DNA of 64,000 nt, from assembly GCA_039000515.1 (NCBI GenBank), contig JBCFYV010000001.1, forward strand, positions 49,472,184-49,536,183. The letters are read 5' to 3'. Numbering within the stretch: the stretch's first letter is position 1; the number at the start of each line of letters is the position of its first letter. This DNA comes from Timema cristinae (Eukaryota > Arthropoda > Insecta > Phasmatodea > Timematidae). The notes under the pieces were generated by a model, which saw nothing but the letters and a program-made list of their open reading frames with translations, was not told where the DNA came from and did no database searches. The position numbers were made by a program, and so were the translations under genes. Below, piece after piece: positions 1 to 12,400 of this stretch.

Positions 1-801
1 AAATTTATCTTGAGTTTGAAGGTATTCCCTGTGTATTGAAAGGTTTTGTTTTTTTATTCAAACCATTTTGTTCACCAAAGAGAGCAAAGACTTCTGTTTA
101 TAACTAGTGCAAGCACATAATATTTAGCTCAAAAAAGAATTCTTACACATAAGATATAAGTTAATTTCAAGTCTTAGTATTTTTTTAATGTGCTTGCTTG
201 TGTTTTGTTTTATAATGTTAAAAGTAAAATGACACAATCAAGATTATAACTGGGTCTTCATTGTCTAAAGATTGGTTTAACAAGTACTACTCAGGGGTCA
301 TTAAAATAAAGTGTGCACAGAAATAATACCAATTAAAGCAAGTAACACCAGTGAGCAGTGTATTGGAATCTTAAATCATGTCTAAATAAAATAATTTACT
401 TGTTAAATAAATCATTAATCAAAATGGTATACCTTCATCATAGAATAAGCCAAATAGTAAGAAGTTAATAATCATCAAAAATCACATTGGTTCTTGGGTT
501 CTAATAATTGTATTATCTGTTATTTACAGCTAATGCTGATGAAATAAAAAAAACAAGACTACCAATGCCATATTTATGAACTTAAGGACTAGAAAAAGAA
601 CGAAGACCAAATCACCTACCTTGGCTTGCTAGTCGAGAGGAAATGGGTGTGAATAATTACAATAAAATAAGGTAGATAATTTTATGCTCTCAATGAAATA
701 CATAATTACATATATATTTTAGTAAGTTTTCTTAAAATTGTAAGGATGGTGGCAAAAAACATTCTTAAAAATTATAAAGCTAAAGAAATAAAAGAATATC
801 A

Positions 802-1080
802 GACACCTTAGCTCAGTCAATAGCATGTCTAACTACTGAGCTAAGAGTCCTGAATTCGATTTCCAACATGGCCAAAAAATGTAACATTGTTAACCATTTC
901 AAAGTAATTAACGCACAGGGACTGGATATTATGCCGCATCTAGTCTTACGTTAGATTATGGATGCTAAGCCTCTCCTAGTTTTAGTTGGATTATAAGGCA
1001 TATGAAGCTACGACAGGGCTAGCAAGCCGGTAGTGAAAAATATGACTTGAATAAAAAACCGACCCATGCTAAAGATTGGA
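802..1080 (+). repeat. tRNA-derived SINE-C (third family)
   Basis: The head resembles a tRNA with different boxes from A and B: ttagctcagtcaatagcatg (A box) and ctgaattcgatttcc (degenerate B box). A 190-base body with agctacgacagggctagcaa and cgacccatgctaaag follows. No true tRNA fold survives, so it is not a tRNA gene. Only one copy is seen in this window. Confidence 0.6.
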
Positions 1081-1090
1081 AACTGTGATG

Positions 1091-3480
1091 AATGTAAAGT
1101 TAAAAAAAGTGATAGATTTTTGTTAATTAACTCATCACTATGCAGTTATTAATGATTAGCTATCAAAACAACTTAATTGCTGTCATGAAGATAACTTTTA
1201 GTACATCATTTTGACTGTTTCTTGGGACATGACTATCTTAACATACTGTTTAAAATTTAACAAAATGGAGAATAAAAGATTTTTCATAAAAAAAACACTT
1301 AGTATACACAATTCAAAGCTTGATTATTAGAAAACATCTACTAGCAACAATATTCGGGTGATTAGGTATGTTAATGTGATGTATGAGAACGTTATTAACC
1401 ATCGAGGGGGCGCCCTGGGGTAAAATGCACCAAATTTATATATTTGTTAGTGGGATAACTGGGAGGCAGCCGGCAGTGTGACCTTGATTATCTGATGGTG
1501 CAGGTTGATTTTGGATAGATATTACTATCTGGAACTTTTTGAAATACTCTACTCAAAGTTAGCTCAAATCAAAAAACCAAGTTCGCAGACACCTTGTAAT
1601 TTTCAAATACAATTCACACATTTATTATCAGTACTAACTACAGTCTCTAAAGAGTGGCAACATCAGCGATCATGCACTTGCCTGCTATATTGTAGTCAGC
1701 ATTTGAAGTGCTTCACTGGAGTGGCGATTGCAAAAATGATAGTCTACTCCACACACATATTTAGTAGGTTAACCCAGTGATGTTCAAGCTAGGGTAGAGA
1801 TCCACTAGTGAATTTGTTTCTTAAGAAAATTAGATTATAAATTAATGTTAAAAAGTGTTCTAATTTAGTGATGCTTAACCCTCCCTCGATCTTTCCAGCT
1901 CCTTCCCCTCTGCCAGGCAGTTGAGTTAGAGTAGTGATGACCATCATAACAGCTGTTTCATTCATGTAATGTATGAATTGCAACCAATCGTGTACATAAT
2001 GCTTGTCCTATTGTGGATCTAGAATCAAACACCTATAGGTACTAAGTCCAGACATCTCTACATCCCTCTCACCTCATGTTTATCTAATTACTTGTGAACG
2101 GAGTAGTCCAAACGAGGCTTTGATACAGTTCAGACACAAACAAAGTGATGAAGATTGGACGAGACAATAAAACCAAATGGCTGCAGCAGCATCTTCCCCT
2201 TGCTTGAAGACAAAATCAACACAGATGAGTGTGATTAAATTGCCTGGTAAGTGCATCACAGGTAAAAAAATGGCAAGACATCGAATGAAGCCACCATATT
2301 CAACACTGATAAGATAGAACAAGTAGTTTACTACACAAATAAGTACATTATCTCTATTCAACAGAATTTCACAGAAATAGGGATGGAAGAATAAGACATG
2401 ATAGACTGAAAGCTGTGATAAGTTTTCTGTATTAGATGTTGAGACCAATGGCAGGAAACTGACAACTTGCAGTGATATGTACGTGGTATGACCTCTCTGT
2501 GAAAAAACGTGACCAAAGATAAGATGCTAGAAGAACCATTCATAAGGAGGTGCATATTTCACCAATTCATACCATCAAAGTGGTAACAATTTTTATTTAT
2601 TCAATCCTTAAACCTGAATGTGGCAGGTGTCAATTTGTGAAATGATAATGAACAGATGTCAAAATGAGTCTTCCTTCATATAAGCCTAGTGTTTCAGAAA
2701 TGGTTGAAAAACAACCATCAACCACACCTTGATGGTGTATCTGCACTGAGAAATGAACAGGGCTACTAAGAGAGGTGTGTCAAAATCACCTTTTTAAGGT
2801 ATGAATCTGTACATGGAAGAAACTAAGGAAAATATTTTAATTAGCTCTTTCCCTTAACTTATTTCATGTTCAATAATTAAAACATTTACTACTAATGATA
2901 AACATAACATATAATAAAATAAATCATATCTAGCAAAATAAAAGGTTAGCATCTACATGTTGTGAATATTATTATTAAAACGGCATTTAGGCTATATGGT
3001 TAGTACACTTCACAAGTTTTTGTTTTACGTGAAAAACTATTTTAAAAACCTAACTATTTCAATTCTATTTTATTAAAGACACGAGAATGGGTTAAGAAAG
3101 ATAAATATGGGTTCTTAAAAAAATTGCATGGAAGTGAGATTAAACTAATAGTTTATAGTGTATTTTATTTAAGGTGTGTATCAACCTTGTTTCATCACTA
3201 TTTTAAAAACAGAGTTAGAATATTTAGGGTTGAAAGTTAAATGGTATTATGATGGTGGTTTGAAATTACAATGGCAAAGATCTTATCACTGTTAAACCAG
3301 AGGTAAAAATCATGAACTCTCGTTAGTTATTTAGTGGGTAATATTATTAGTTTTTCTTCAAAGGCAAGGGAATTTTTAAATATAAAAATACACTTAACAT
3401 TTTTAAAGTTATATGTATGTCCTTTCAAATGCTACCTTTGCAACTATTTTCTACTACAAAAACCAATCTACGCCCCTATT
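1091..3480. other. SR-protein intron, no gene recognised
   Basis: AT-rich. RRM2 exons of the SR-protein gene were looked for on the minus strand and not found. Two overlapping minus-strand frames (2080-2555) show no known motif. Bases 1-800 are likewise unassigned. Confidence 0.5.
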
Positions 3481-3502
3481 TCAAGCAGCCGATGGCTCTT
3501 AC

Positions 3503-3616
3503 TTGTCCCGAACCCGCGAACGCCTGCGAGGCGGCGGGGGTGGCCCGCGACTCCGGCTGCGCCCTCTCCACACATCACTGCCACGCGGTGTCCCACGGGC
3601 CTTCTCTACAGACACT
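3503..3616 (-). CDS. B52: B52/SRp55 alternative exon 3b (end of RRM1 plus RS/Pro linker)
   Basis: The acceptor ttgattgttgcag is followed by a 114-base exon that enters and leaves in phase 2, exactly like exon 3a, with donor GACAA|GTAAGA. It encodes VSVEKARGTPRGSD, then an RGRSRSRG stretch, five prolines and RRRSRVRDK. It begins and ends like 3a (V-V-E-ARGT; DK), but the hinge between is Arg/Ser/Pro-rich instead of Gly-rich. Only 35 bases lie between the 3a donor and this acceptor, too few for normal splicing, so 3a and 3b should be mutually exclusive. Confidence 0.85.
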
Positions 3617-3651
3617 CTGCAACAATCAAGCAATACGGAATATCGGCTTAC

Positions 3652-3783
3652 TTGTCCATCCACGACGAGCGCCGGCGACCGTAGCCGCCGCCCCCACCTC
3701 CCCCGCCGCCGCCACCGCCGCCACCACCACCGCCATATCCGCGGTCTCGGCGGGCTGTGCCGCGGGCGTGTTCCACAATCACC
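3652..3783 (-). CDS. B52: B52/SRp55 alternative exon 3a (end of RRM1 plus Gly-rich linker)
   Basis: The acceptor cttgttttcag is followed by a base that completes the split Arg codon, then VIVEHARGTARRDRGYG, a run of about 17 glycines and YGRRRSSWMDK. The exon is 132 bases (44 codons' worth), with phase 2 at both ends, and its donor reads GACAA|GTAAGC. The family expects the end of RRM1 followed by a Gly/Arg hinge before RRM2, which fits. VIVEHARG is the vertebrate SRSF4/6-like form. Reading through the donor would give an immediate in-frame TAA. The block is GC-rich, unlike its surroundings. Confidence 0.88.
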
Positions 3784-3850
3784 CTGAAAACAAGAGAACA
3801 ACGCCAGTGTTACGAGAAGCGGGGCCGCCCACGCCACACCCATCATCAGC

Positions 3851-3911
3851 CGTCAGACATCACATCGTCATCACGTCAATCAGGACGCCTAAAAAACGTC
3901 ACCACACGTCA
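3851..3911 (-). promoter_or_regulatory. cluster of five TGACG motifs upstream of exon 3a
   Basis: CGTCA on the plus strand (TGACG on the transcribed RNA strand) occurs at 3851, 3866, 3874, 3897 and 3907, within 130 bases of the exon 3a acceptor. It could be an intronic splicing element deciding between 3a and 3b, or CRE-like half sites of an internal promoter. No direct proof. Confidence 0.3.
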
Positions 3912-3959
3912 CGCCAATTATATAGTAAACACTTTTGAATGGCATGTAAGATAGGAGTG

Positions 3960-5286
3960 AATGCAAATTGAATTATACACATTTAATAAATAAAACAAAA
4001 TTTTAATAATCAGTAACCAAAGAAAATAAACTCAATGTCATCCACTAAGTATTTCATGATGAAGGGCCACACATAAGATAATAAGAACGGGTGATAAAGA
4101 GTATTTAACACAAAAAAGTTATGTAACAGTAATAACCAAAACCCAAATAAGAATTAAAATATTTAAACAAGGTGGCAGCAGGAATAAACTTTTCTAATTC
4201 CTTCCCTTGTCAAGACTTTCCAGACAAAAATTGATTTTTTTTTCCATGATAATGTTTCACTCATGTATAACTATTGCGCCGAAATGGGTCAGACATTTTT
4301 GATAAACTATCTGTGACCTGTGTTGGTGAGCGTGCTGACCAAAGTGTCAGTCTCATCTATGAATTTCCCGGTGACGAATAGGGTGAGGCTCAAATCTCCA
4401 CTAATTGCCATGGAGAGATTTGTTCTTGATAGTTTCTCACTACTGACTACACACAGATTCATATTCATCTTTGAATTCCATCCAGTCAACCTCATTACTG
4501 GTTATTTCTTTCAGATCCATTCTAATATTGTCTTCCTGCCTGACTTCCTTTCATTGTGTTTGCCAGTCAGTACCCCGAACAAGGTTCTAGATCCTCCCAT
4601 TCGTGCTCAATGTCCTGCCTACTGTAATCTATGAGACTTGATTATCCTAACAATGTAAATCATAATTATGTAACCACCTTTATTCCTAAATAGTCTCAAC
4701 TTGTTTTGATCCAATTATCTTCCTAAGCAAGTTATTTAGGACAACATAAATTGTTTTCCAAATAAGATATCACGTTTAAGACCCATATAGTAAACCACTA
4801 AAACTATTGTTTTGTATATTCTGAGTCTTATAGTCCTTGATGGCAGGTGAGATATTAATAACTTGCTGACCAAGTAATAGCATGAATTTCCGAACTGTAT
4901 TATTTTCCTAATTTACAATCTAATATCGTTATTGCTAGTTAAAATTGTTCCTAAATATAACTCATTAGCCATGCCAAATGATACATTGTTCAAAGTAATC
5001 TTTAGATTACAGCCTGTGTGATGTCTAATATAAAAATGCTGATCGATTGATAGCTCAAGAAATAAATATTTGATTTAATTGGACTATGTTATCAATTGTA
5101 TTCACATGGTTCAATTTAATACAAGGAAGTATTTGATACACAGTATTCATTGTATGTTTTACAAACACACAGCATTTCGCAAAGTTTTTTTTTTTACAGT
5201 TTAAAATTTTGATTACATCGTTTCAGGAATAAAATCTAATGCTAATTCCTAGTTTTCCTGGTAAACAAATAATTTTCTTGATTTTT
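3960..5286. other. SR-protein intron, unassigned
   Basis: AT-rich; no repeats or exons recognised. The frame pair at 4307-4634 has no motif. The rest of this intron between 5830 and 6590 is likewise empty to my reading. Confidence 0.5.
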
Positions 5287-5830
5287 AAAGGCCTTTCCTC
5301 TGGTTGTGAGACTTTGGACAAATGATTCTGAATGAAATTGAGCAAATATTGTTAATAATTATTTGTACCCAATGCCTGGGCTTGTATATTATTGTACTTT
5401 GCCATGAGCCACCAGAGGGGGATGCCTTCCTCCCCCAAAAAAATTATTTCAAGGTACAATGGAATTTCTCTACTCTCTCACACTTTCTTTATATAAAGGG
5501 AGAATTAGAAAAAGAAGAATTGTCTGGATCCCAGATCAATGGATAATGTTTGAAAATTGAATTCCTAGACCCTATTTTGAGAGGACTGGAAACATTTTGA
5601 AAATAGCCTCCTCTCCAATCTGTTTGGAGTGGGCCTTGCTGGGTTTTTATTAAATGTTTCTAAAGTGTATTTGAAGTGGCTTTCTCTTGCAGAGGTTTTA
5701 ACATTTGAATGCCTATAGACGCTATTTAATAGAGGATCCCATCACCAGCAATTTTTTTTAAATTTGGATGCCCCTTAAAAGTAAGGTAGTCCTCACCTTT
5801 AATTCCCAACAGAGGGCAGAACTAACGAGA
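5287..5830. repeat. dispersed repeat, copy 1
   Basis: cctttcctctggttgtgaga with ctttggacaaat (5290-5325) and tgtttgaaaattgaattcct (about 5549) recur in diverged form near 7440 and 7798 in the same order. It ends around ccaacagagggcagaacta. Class unknown. Confidence 0.45.
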
Positions 5831-6594
5831 GTTACCCGCAGTGGCCACTGTGTATTTTCCATTATTTTAAAAAACTATTTAAGCATATCGCTAAGAAATC
5901 CCTATCACTGTTCAAAACATTTCAACATAATCGCATGGAAAGTATTAGAGACAAAGGATTATTTCATCAATAAAATAGGTATAAAAAAGATTCAATAATC
6001 AATACAGTAAATTATTTGATAATATATTTAATGTGAACACAATATGAAGATCCGAAATTCAATGTTAAGATTAACAAGAAATGAATCCAAACCATGTTTG
6101 TTCACTAATCAAACAAGTGAATGTAATCAAATACTTGTTCAGTTATTATATTGTGAATTTGATGCTTAAGACCTCCCATTCCATCTAAACCTAATACAGT
6201 TTACATACATTAACAATATTTGACCTTTCAAAATCAATTATTAGATTAATGAATCTGTAATTGTTATAAAAAATATCAATTGCAAAAGTAAAAAATTGTT
6301 TACAATATAATTCAATTATTTAGTCTAAGGGTTAAATCAACCAAGCTCACAACTTGTCACCAAGCTTAACCAAAGTCAGGATGTTGATAGTATCTGTATT
6401 AAAAAGCTGTTCTTAAGTTTTTTTCAGATACCTACTCTTAGGAAACTAAAATTAGAGCTTCAAAAGAATGCATTCAGTTACCTTTCCTTTGTATCAATAG
6501 TTATCAACTAAGAGTTTTTTTCCCCTACAGTAAAGTTATTTTTAAATGCTGTGATGTTTGTGAGGATATGATAATAAATATATTATAATTTTAC

Positions 6595-6665
6595 CTTTCT
6601 CCAAGAAGTTCTTTGCCATTTAACTCATACACAGCATCATCAGCATCGCGATAGTCATCAAATTC
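6595..6665 (-). CDS. B52: B52/SRp55 shared exon 2 (RRM1, RNP1 side)
   Basis: This 71-base exon lies between a tttttaacag acceptor and a GTAAAA donor. It encodes EFDDYRDADDAVYELNGKELLGE plus two bases of an Arg codon. This is the highly conserved second half of RRM1 in SRSF4/5/6 and B52. It enters in phase 0 and leaves in phase 2, matching both start exons on one side and both exon 3 variants on the other. It is the only constant exon of the gene seen here. Confidence 0.93.
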
Positions 6666-7276
6666 CTGTTAAAAAGAAATACAGCTTAATGCAACAGAAA
6701 TATGTGTTAGATCAGCCAAGTTGATGAAATAGTTAATTAAAATAAATATATGTTGGGATTTTTCATTATAACTTATGTCAATGTCAATATACTTGTCAAA
6801 CTGAAATATAATGTGATATAAGGAAATAGTACAAACAAGTTAACTAAATGGTTGCTCAGAAAAAGAACACGTTGGGATTTAAATAGTGTCATCAGGTCTC
6901 AGACCCGAAAGAATTTACATCATTGCAACTATTTAATTAAATATAATAAATAGCACATCACATCATTGAACAACTAAAGCTTATGTCTGTAAACTGGCTA
7001 GAAGCGTAGTTATTGCCATTACATCGAACAGTGTGGTCAAAGAATCCCAAAACTACAAAATTATGGAAAAACCCTCACTTCAAAATTAATATATATAATA
7101 AAAAATAAAACTACTTTATTTGTTATTAATTATTTGCAAAGACAGTAAAAAATAAACAAAACAAACACTAAATATAGACACTGGTTAAAAATGATGCAAT
7201 AAAAATACATTTATGTTCCCTTGTCAGCTCAATTCTCCATTTTTTCCAAACAATTTATAAATTGAAATTTCCTTAA

Positions 7277-7326
7277 ATTTTAAGATGGTTATAGCGTAAG
7301 ATTTTAAGGTGGTTATAGCGTAAAAT
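7277..7326 (+). repeat. short tandem duplication (2 x 26 bp)
   Basis: ttaagatggttatagcgtaa is repeated directly as ttaaggtggttatagcgtaa. Confidence 0.7.
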
Positions 7327-7436
7327 TTTGTCATTTTTTGTTATAATGCACATTTTCTCCAATTATAGAGTAGGCACCCTAAATCTAGAATAAAATTCCT
7401 GCAAAGTTCTCAATTTTATCGCGAACAGATTCTTTA

Positions 7437-7860
7437 TAAAGCTTTTCCTCCGGTTGTGAGACTTTGAACAAATATGAGAACTTCGAATATGTCACTAATT
7501 TTAGCACTAGGTCAAGTATTTGAACTGAACGCCTAGGTTAGCAACAATACCACTACAATATCTATTTTATGTTAAAACACATTAAGACCTTCCCCATCCC
7601 CACCATACAAACAATTATTCCACTTGTGGAGGGTGCTCAGAGAATAGTCAAGTTAAACAGTGGTTGGTATGTGTATAGATGTGCTAAGCTTACACCCGAT
7701 GGCAGCAGATATTTATTCGTGTAAGAGCAATGAGGGGGAGGGAGGGGTTAATTAGCCCACAAGTCAAAGGTGGGATACAAGGACTCAACCCCAAAAATGT
7801 TTGAGAATTGAATGACTCTAGAAACTATTTCAAAATTAAACTTCTATAAGATAATTAGAG
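7437..7860. repeat. dispersed repeat, copy 2
   Basis: cttttcctccggttgtgaga with ctttgaacaaat, then tgtttgagaattgaatgact, in the same order as copy 1. Interior poorly conserved. Confidence 0.4.
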
Positions 7861-7932
7861 TCATCCTCCTTTAGAAAACTATTATTGTTATTACTATTAT
7901 TAGAAACTTATTTTATAACATTAGGTTATTAT

Positions 7933-9008
7933 CAGGGGAATCAAGCCAGAACCGATAATCGTAGTTAATATAATTTTTAAGGAATCAGAACTCTAAAAAC
8001 ACTATGCTGAAGAACCTTAATTGAAAGTATTAAATAATTTTAGGTTAATAAAGGTTCTTAAAGTTCCTAGTTTTACAGAATTATAGGCATGTTGCACATT
8101 TTCCTGAGCTTGGTTTAATTTTGAAATGTTGTTATTCCCCCTTTCTCAGTAAGCTCTGAAAGGGCTTGATATATTTTAGTTTACTACTTTTCTAGGTGAT
8201 TAGAAAAGAGTTAATAATGAGCCCTTAGCAATACACACTAATGTTAGATTAGAGATTGTTGGCTATTTTTCTCACTTTGAAGTTTTTAAGCTAGAGCCTC
8301 ATTATTTAGAAGTTGAAATACAGAAATTAAGCAATCACCTCTTTTGGACCCGCAGTCTAAGCCTATTGTATGGAATTGAAAACTGATAATCTGGTGGTTG
8401 GTTGAACAGCTTATAATAGTCGGTAAAGAAAGGATGATGGAGGGTGGCAAAATGTTAACTTTAAATTCTTTCATTCAAGTTTAAATTAGGAAGTAGCTCA
8501 GTGAATGTGTTCCTCCTGTACAGTGCAAAGGTGATTATTTTTGTTTGTTAGTATGTGATTTAAATAATCTTATTGATGGGGTACATTAAAATAAAACTTG
8601 GTTCAGGAGTTTTTTAACTATAGATAAACGTGACTGATAAAGATGCAAATTAGAAAGATGCACTATAGTTATTAAGGTCCACTTCATTGTTTTAATCTAG
8701 CAATACTTTTGATCTAGAGGTATTTCAAAAGTGGTTCTCTGCTCTCCTTCCAGGCAAATGCGGATCCACATCCTCAAAATATAAAACATAACACCTTCCT
8801 CATTCATTAAAAAACCATTAATGAAATCGGTATATTGATAGAAAGACATTGTACTAAACTTTTTTTAAATGTAAAGAACCGGAATCAGAACGAACAATTT
8901 CAGAACCAAAGGAACCCCAAACTTAAATTGTGCTCTAACCGGAACTTTTAAAATTTATGTTTAAAGAACAGTAACAAGAACCAATACAAATTTCAGTTCG
9001 ACTCCCTG
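7933..9008. mobile_element. non-autonomous hAT-like element (1.08 kb)
   Basis: Ends CAGGGGAATC and GACTCCCTG form short terminal inverted repeats of hAT type. The flanks read gttattat (7925-7932) and gtttttat (9009-9016), an 8-bp target duplication with one mismatch. Inside, repeated ccggaact/gaacc motifs occur near both ends. No coding capacity is seen. Confidence 0.68.
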
Positions 9009-9599
9009 GTTTTTATGTTATGTGCTTCATGTACTTATTTTGATGAATGATTTTTCATTTATTGTTTCAGAACTGTTTATGTTGCTAGTGTAGAGTGACT
9101 TGTGTGACATGTTCTTCTATACTTGTGAAATGGCATCAACTTCTTCAGGTCACACAAGTTAAGCAAAGATTTTTATGTCCCTTTTGTTGTGGCTACATTT
9201 CCAATCAAATCGTCGGAGCCCACTACCTTCGAACCGGCAAGTTTTAAGTGTTTATTTTTGTTCTACAATGTAAGAGTTGTGAATCGAATATTACAACGAA
9301 AGAACGTGCAGCATTGGTGATTCAAGTTTTTTTTTTTTTTTGCAAAAAGCACTTATGCCTACTAAGAGAACTGACCACTGCATTGATAAATCACTCAAGC
9401 TCTATGTGAATGGAAATGTTTACAGAAAGATTTTTACAAGAACTGCAGGCAAGGAAAACCAGAGAGATCTTTTTGACATAGCTTATACAGATACATTGGG
9501 ATGATGAAAAATGAAGAGGATAAGAATTTCATATGGTTTTGCACCAAAAAAAGGGCGACCGGGCTCCCTGTGGTGTGATAAACTAACCACAGAAAGCAT

Positions 9600-10900
9600 G
9601 AAGTGACTGCAATGGAATCTGGCAGGAAAAAGAGGACTTATGAAGAAATTGAACATTTTGCTACTCCCTTGCTACATCATAAAGTGATGATTCAACATCA
9701 AGCAGCCAAAGCAATGATGGTGGTGACGACAGTGAAAATTCCAATATCAGCAACACACAGTTCCAGCAACTTGAGGTACATTGCAGTTTTTTACTCCTCG
9801 TCTCTCTGAAATTTTTGATAGGTGCAAAATCGCTTATAGAAATGGGGTTTACATACTAATGGCTGCTGCAGAAGCTTTCGGGCATGATAGTGAAAACCTG
9901 GTAGTAAATCACTTTTTTCAACACATTAGAAAATAATTTAAAGCGAAACAGAGAAATTCAGTACAAATTTAACCTAAACGACTGTCAAGAATTAGTGTTG
10001 CCCTGGGATGAAAAGCTGCTCCCAGCACTCACAGATGTTGAAAAGGTTGATAGATTGGCAATAATATTAAATTTTCAAGGCAAGGAGCAATTGTTGGGAG
10101 TCCCTGAAATTCCAACATCTTCAGAAGAGCAAGCCACGGCTGTTTACCAAGCAGTGGAGAAGTGGGTTATGGCCAACAAAGATCATATAATAAGAGCAGT
10201 AAGCCATGCTAGGTGGTTGATAAGGGCAATTTATGCATTCAAGATATAACCTGTTTCAAGACCAATTTCAGTTATCTCATAGGGAGTACAACTTTTTAAG
10301 CAGAATATGTATTTTTCTTGCTCGAGTGTATGTTCAGAGTTTGGTTTGTGTCATCAGGAGCAGTTAAAGCACCTTATCTTATTTTCCATTCATGCGTCGA
10401 CTGATAAGATTATCAGGATGTATATCCAGAAATCGTAAGGCTGCTGCAAAAAATGTTCCAACCATCTCTGGTACTTAAGTTCCTGAAACTGTGGCTCTAC
10501 CCTTATTTGATGACAATATTTCAAACGCTGTTAGTTAAGACGAATATGGCTCAAATTATGCTGGAAGCAGACAAAGGTGAAGAAGAGGAGGTACATTCAT
10601 CAAAATGATTTTTCTTCCTTTAAAAACATCGAGTTTTCGTCTTTGTAACTCCTGATACAAAACTTTCTTCACAAGATTTTCTATCAGCCCCAAATTTCCT
10701 CGACAAAGGCCCTTCAATATGGATGGTTACAAAAGTGGAATTGAAAAACTTGAGAAGACAGTTGTTGTGAATGACGTTGCAGAAAGGTGTCAAACTCAAT
10801 CAAGATTACAATAACATTCTCACAAGATGAAAATGAGAAACAATTCATTTTACAGATTGTTGCTGTAGACCATTAAAAAATACCCAACTGCTAACTCAAT
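9600..10900 (+). pseudogene. degenerate copy of an arthropod transposase-like protein family
   Basis: Several frames in order carry one protein family: FFTPRLSEIFDRCKIAYRNG with VYILMAAAEAFGHD (about 9.78-9.90 kb), LPWDEKLLPALTDVEKVDRL and IPTSSEEQATAVYQAVEKW (9.995-10.17 kb), HARWLIRAIYAFKI (10.2 kb), PETVALPLFDDNIS (10.48 kb), and NDVAER plus a frame with NEKQFILQIV (10.77-10.87 kb). I recall this order from multicopy uncharacterised insect proteins with an RNase H-like look; the name is unsure. The segment that should hold the DTTASNTG-like part between EKW and HARW is missing. Stops and frameshifts are frequent. Confidence 0.6.
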
Positions 10901-12400
10901 CCGTCTTTTAGGAAAAAAATTTGTTTCTCTTTTAGAAGTTGTGTGTGTGTTTTATTAAAAAAACTAATATGTATTTAAATGTTCATGTTATTTCAGGAAT
11001 TTTTCTATTAACTTTGGGAAATTTGATTCATAATTTTTTTAAACAATTGCTGGAATTGCCTGAATGTGTCCACATAAATTTCTCAAGAAGAAAAAAGAAA
11101 ATGGTCAAGATAGGGAAGAGTATACCGCTTCTGAACAGAACTAATCGTTGTGTATACTATGTCGCAGCTTCAAGGTGTTTGAGGGTCACCTAGCAGTTGT
11201 CCAATTGAGCGAAGTTTTCACAGCCAGTTTTTTGTTGATTGAAAAAGGATAAGGGGTGGTAAAAGAAATAGTGTGTTAGCTAACTATGCCACCGAGACGG
11301 GTGTAAGCAATTTCAACTCTTTTTCAAAACAGTGTTATACAAATAGGTTTTATATAATTAAGGAAACACTTTATGCAAATTATTTATAAGCTAAACAGAA
11401 CCAAGCCTACTCTATAGAAAAACTTTTAGATTAGATCTTGCAAATGCATCACAAGGAACATTTTCAATAACTCAGGTTTGGAGGTAATAAGTAGTAGTAA
11501 TAAAGTGAAAGATAATTAGTGTCATGTCAAGGATTTTACCTAACAGGATATAAATGGGGTGAGGGAAGAGGAAGTAGCGGGGCTTACAAAAAAAAATATT
11601 GTGAGATAGATATTACCAAAAAAGGGTTAGGGAGAGGTGGTTCGGATATCAAACGCATCTGGCAGGAAATGGCTGAACTTTTTTAACATTTTAGGTATGA
11701 TTTAATTTGAAAATACAAAATTTTGTTGTTATAATTATAAGTTAGAACATTTTATCTTTTTCTCTATAACAATATGATAGCTTCAAAACTATGTTCTTGT
11801 ATTTAAAGTTTGATTTAATTTTCATTTGATCAAAATTATGTCTTATTGTAACTAAGTAAATATTAATACAGTTCATATTATATTTACAAGTTAAATAGAA
11901 TATGAGAAACCACATGTTATTATGTATAGTTTTTGAGAAAACGGCTATACAACTTTATCGTTCTTATATAATAGGTGTCCATCCGAATCTTACGCTTCAA
12001 AATTATTAAATTTCCAAACAGTATAGCCAAAGGCAATTTTAAAACGTTTGGATATTTTTAAATAGGCTATATAAACAAAATGTATAAAAATTTTAAAACT
12101 TGAAATACATTTTTTAAATGTTAAAAAAAACAGTCAATAAGCCATGCGTCAAGTCATATGACCTGCAACAACTGTCACTTTGGATAAATATCATTACATC
12201 CAAATCAGGACTACTTTAACTGTGGGGGTGTCAAAAAATTTGGCAACAGTAAAAGGTTTCTCAACACGCCAAGATTAATCCAAAATCAAATTTGTCCGAG
12301 GTATTTCTGACAGCGCTTGCTTGTGTTGCATCGCAAGACTTTACTGTAGCCTTGGTTCCGAACACACAAAGTGTATTTATGTTTTACTTAAAGAGTTAAC
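10900..12400. other. SR-protein intron, unassigned
   Basis: AT-rich, without a recognisable element. The 100 bases before 12401 are slightly more GC-balanced and could be a 5' UTR or promoter for the nested gene candidate. No TATA box is convincing. Confidence 0.4.

Noticed and set aside
2080..2555. Two overlapping minus-strand frames (122 and 65 codons)
   Set aside because: No homology or motif recognised, no splice context; a faint transposase-like plus-strand reading could not be supported.
3413..3938. Three overlapping plus-strand frames (116-173 codons) over the GC-rich block
   Set aside because: They are shadows of SR-protein exons 3a and 3b on the minus strand; no splice or domain support.
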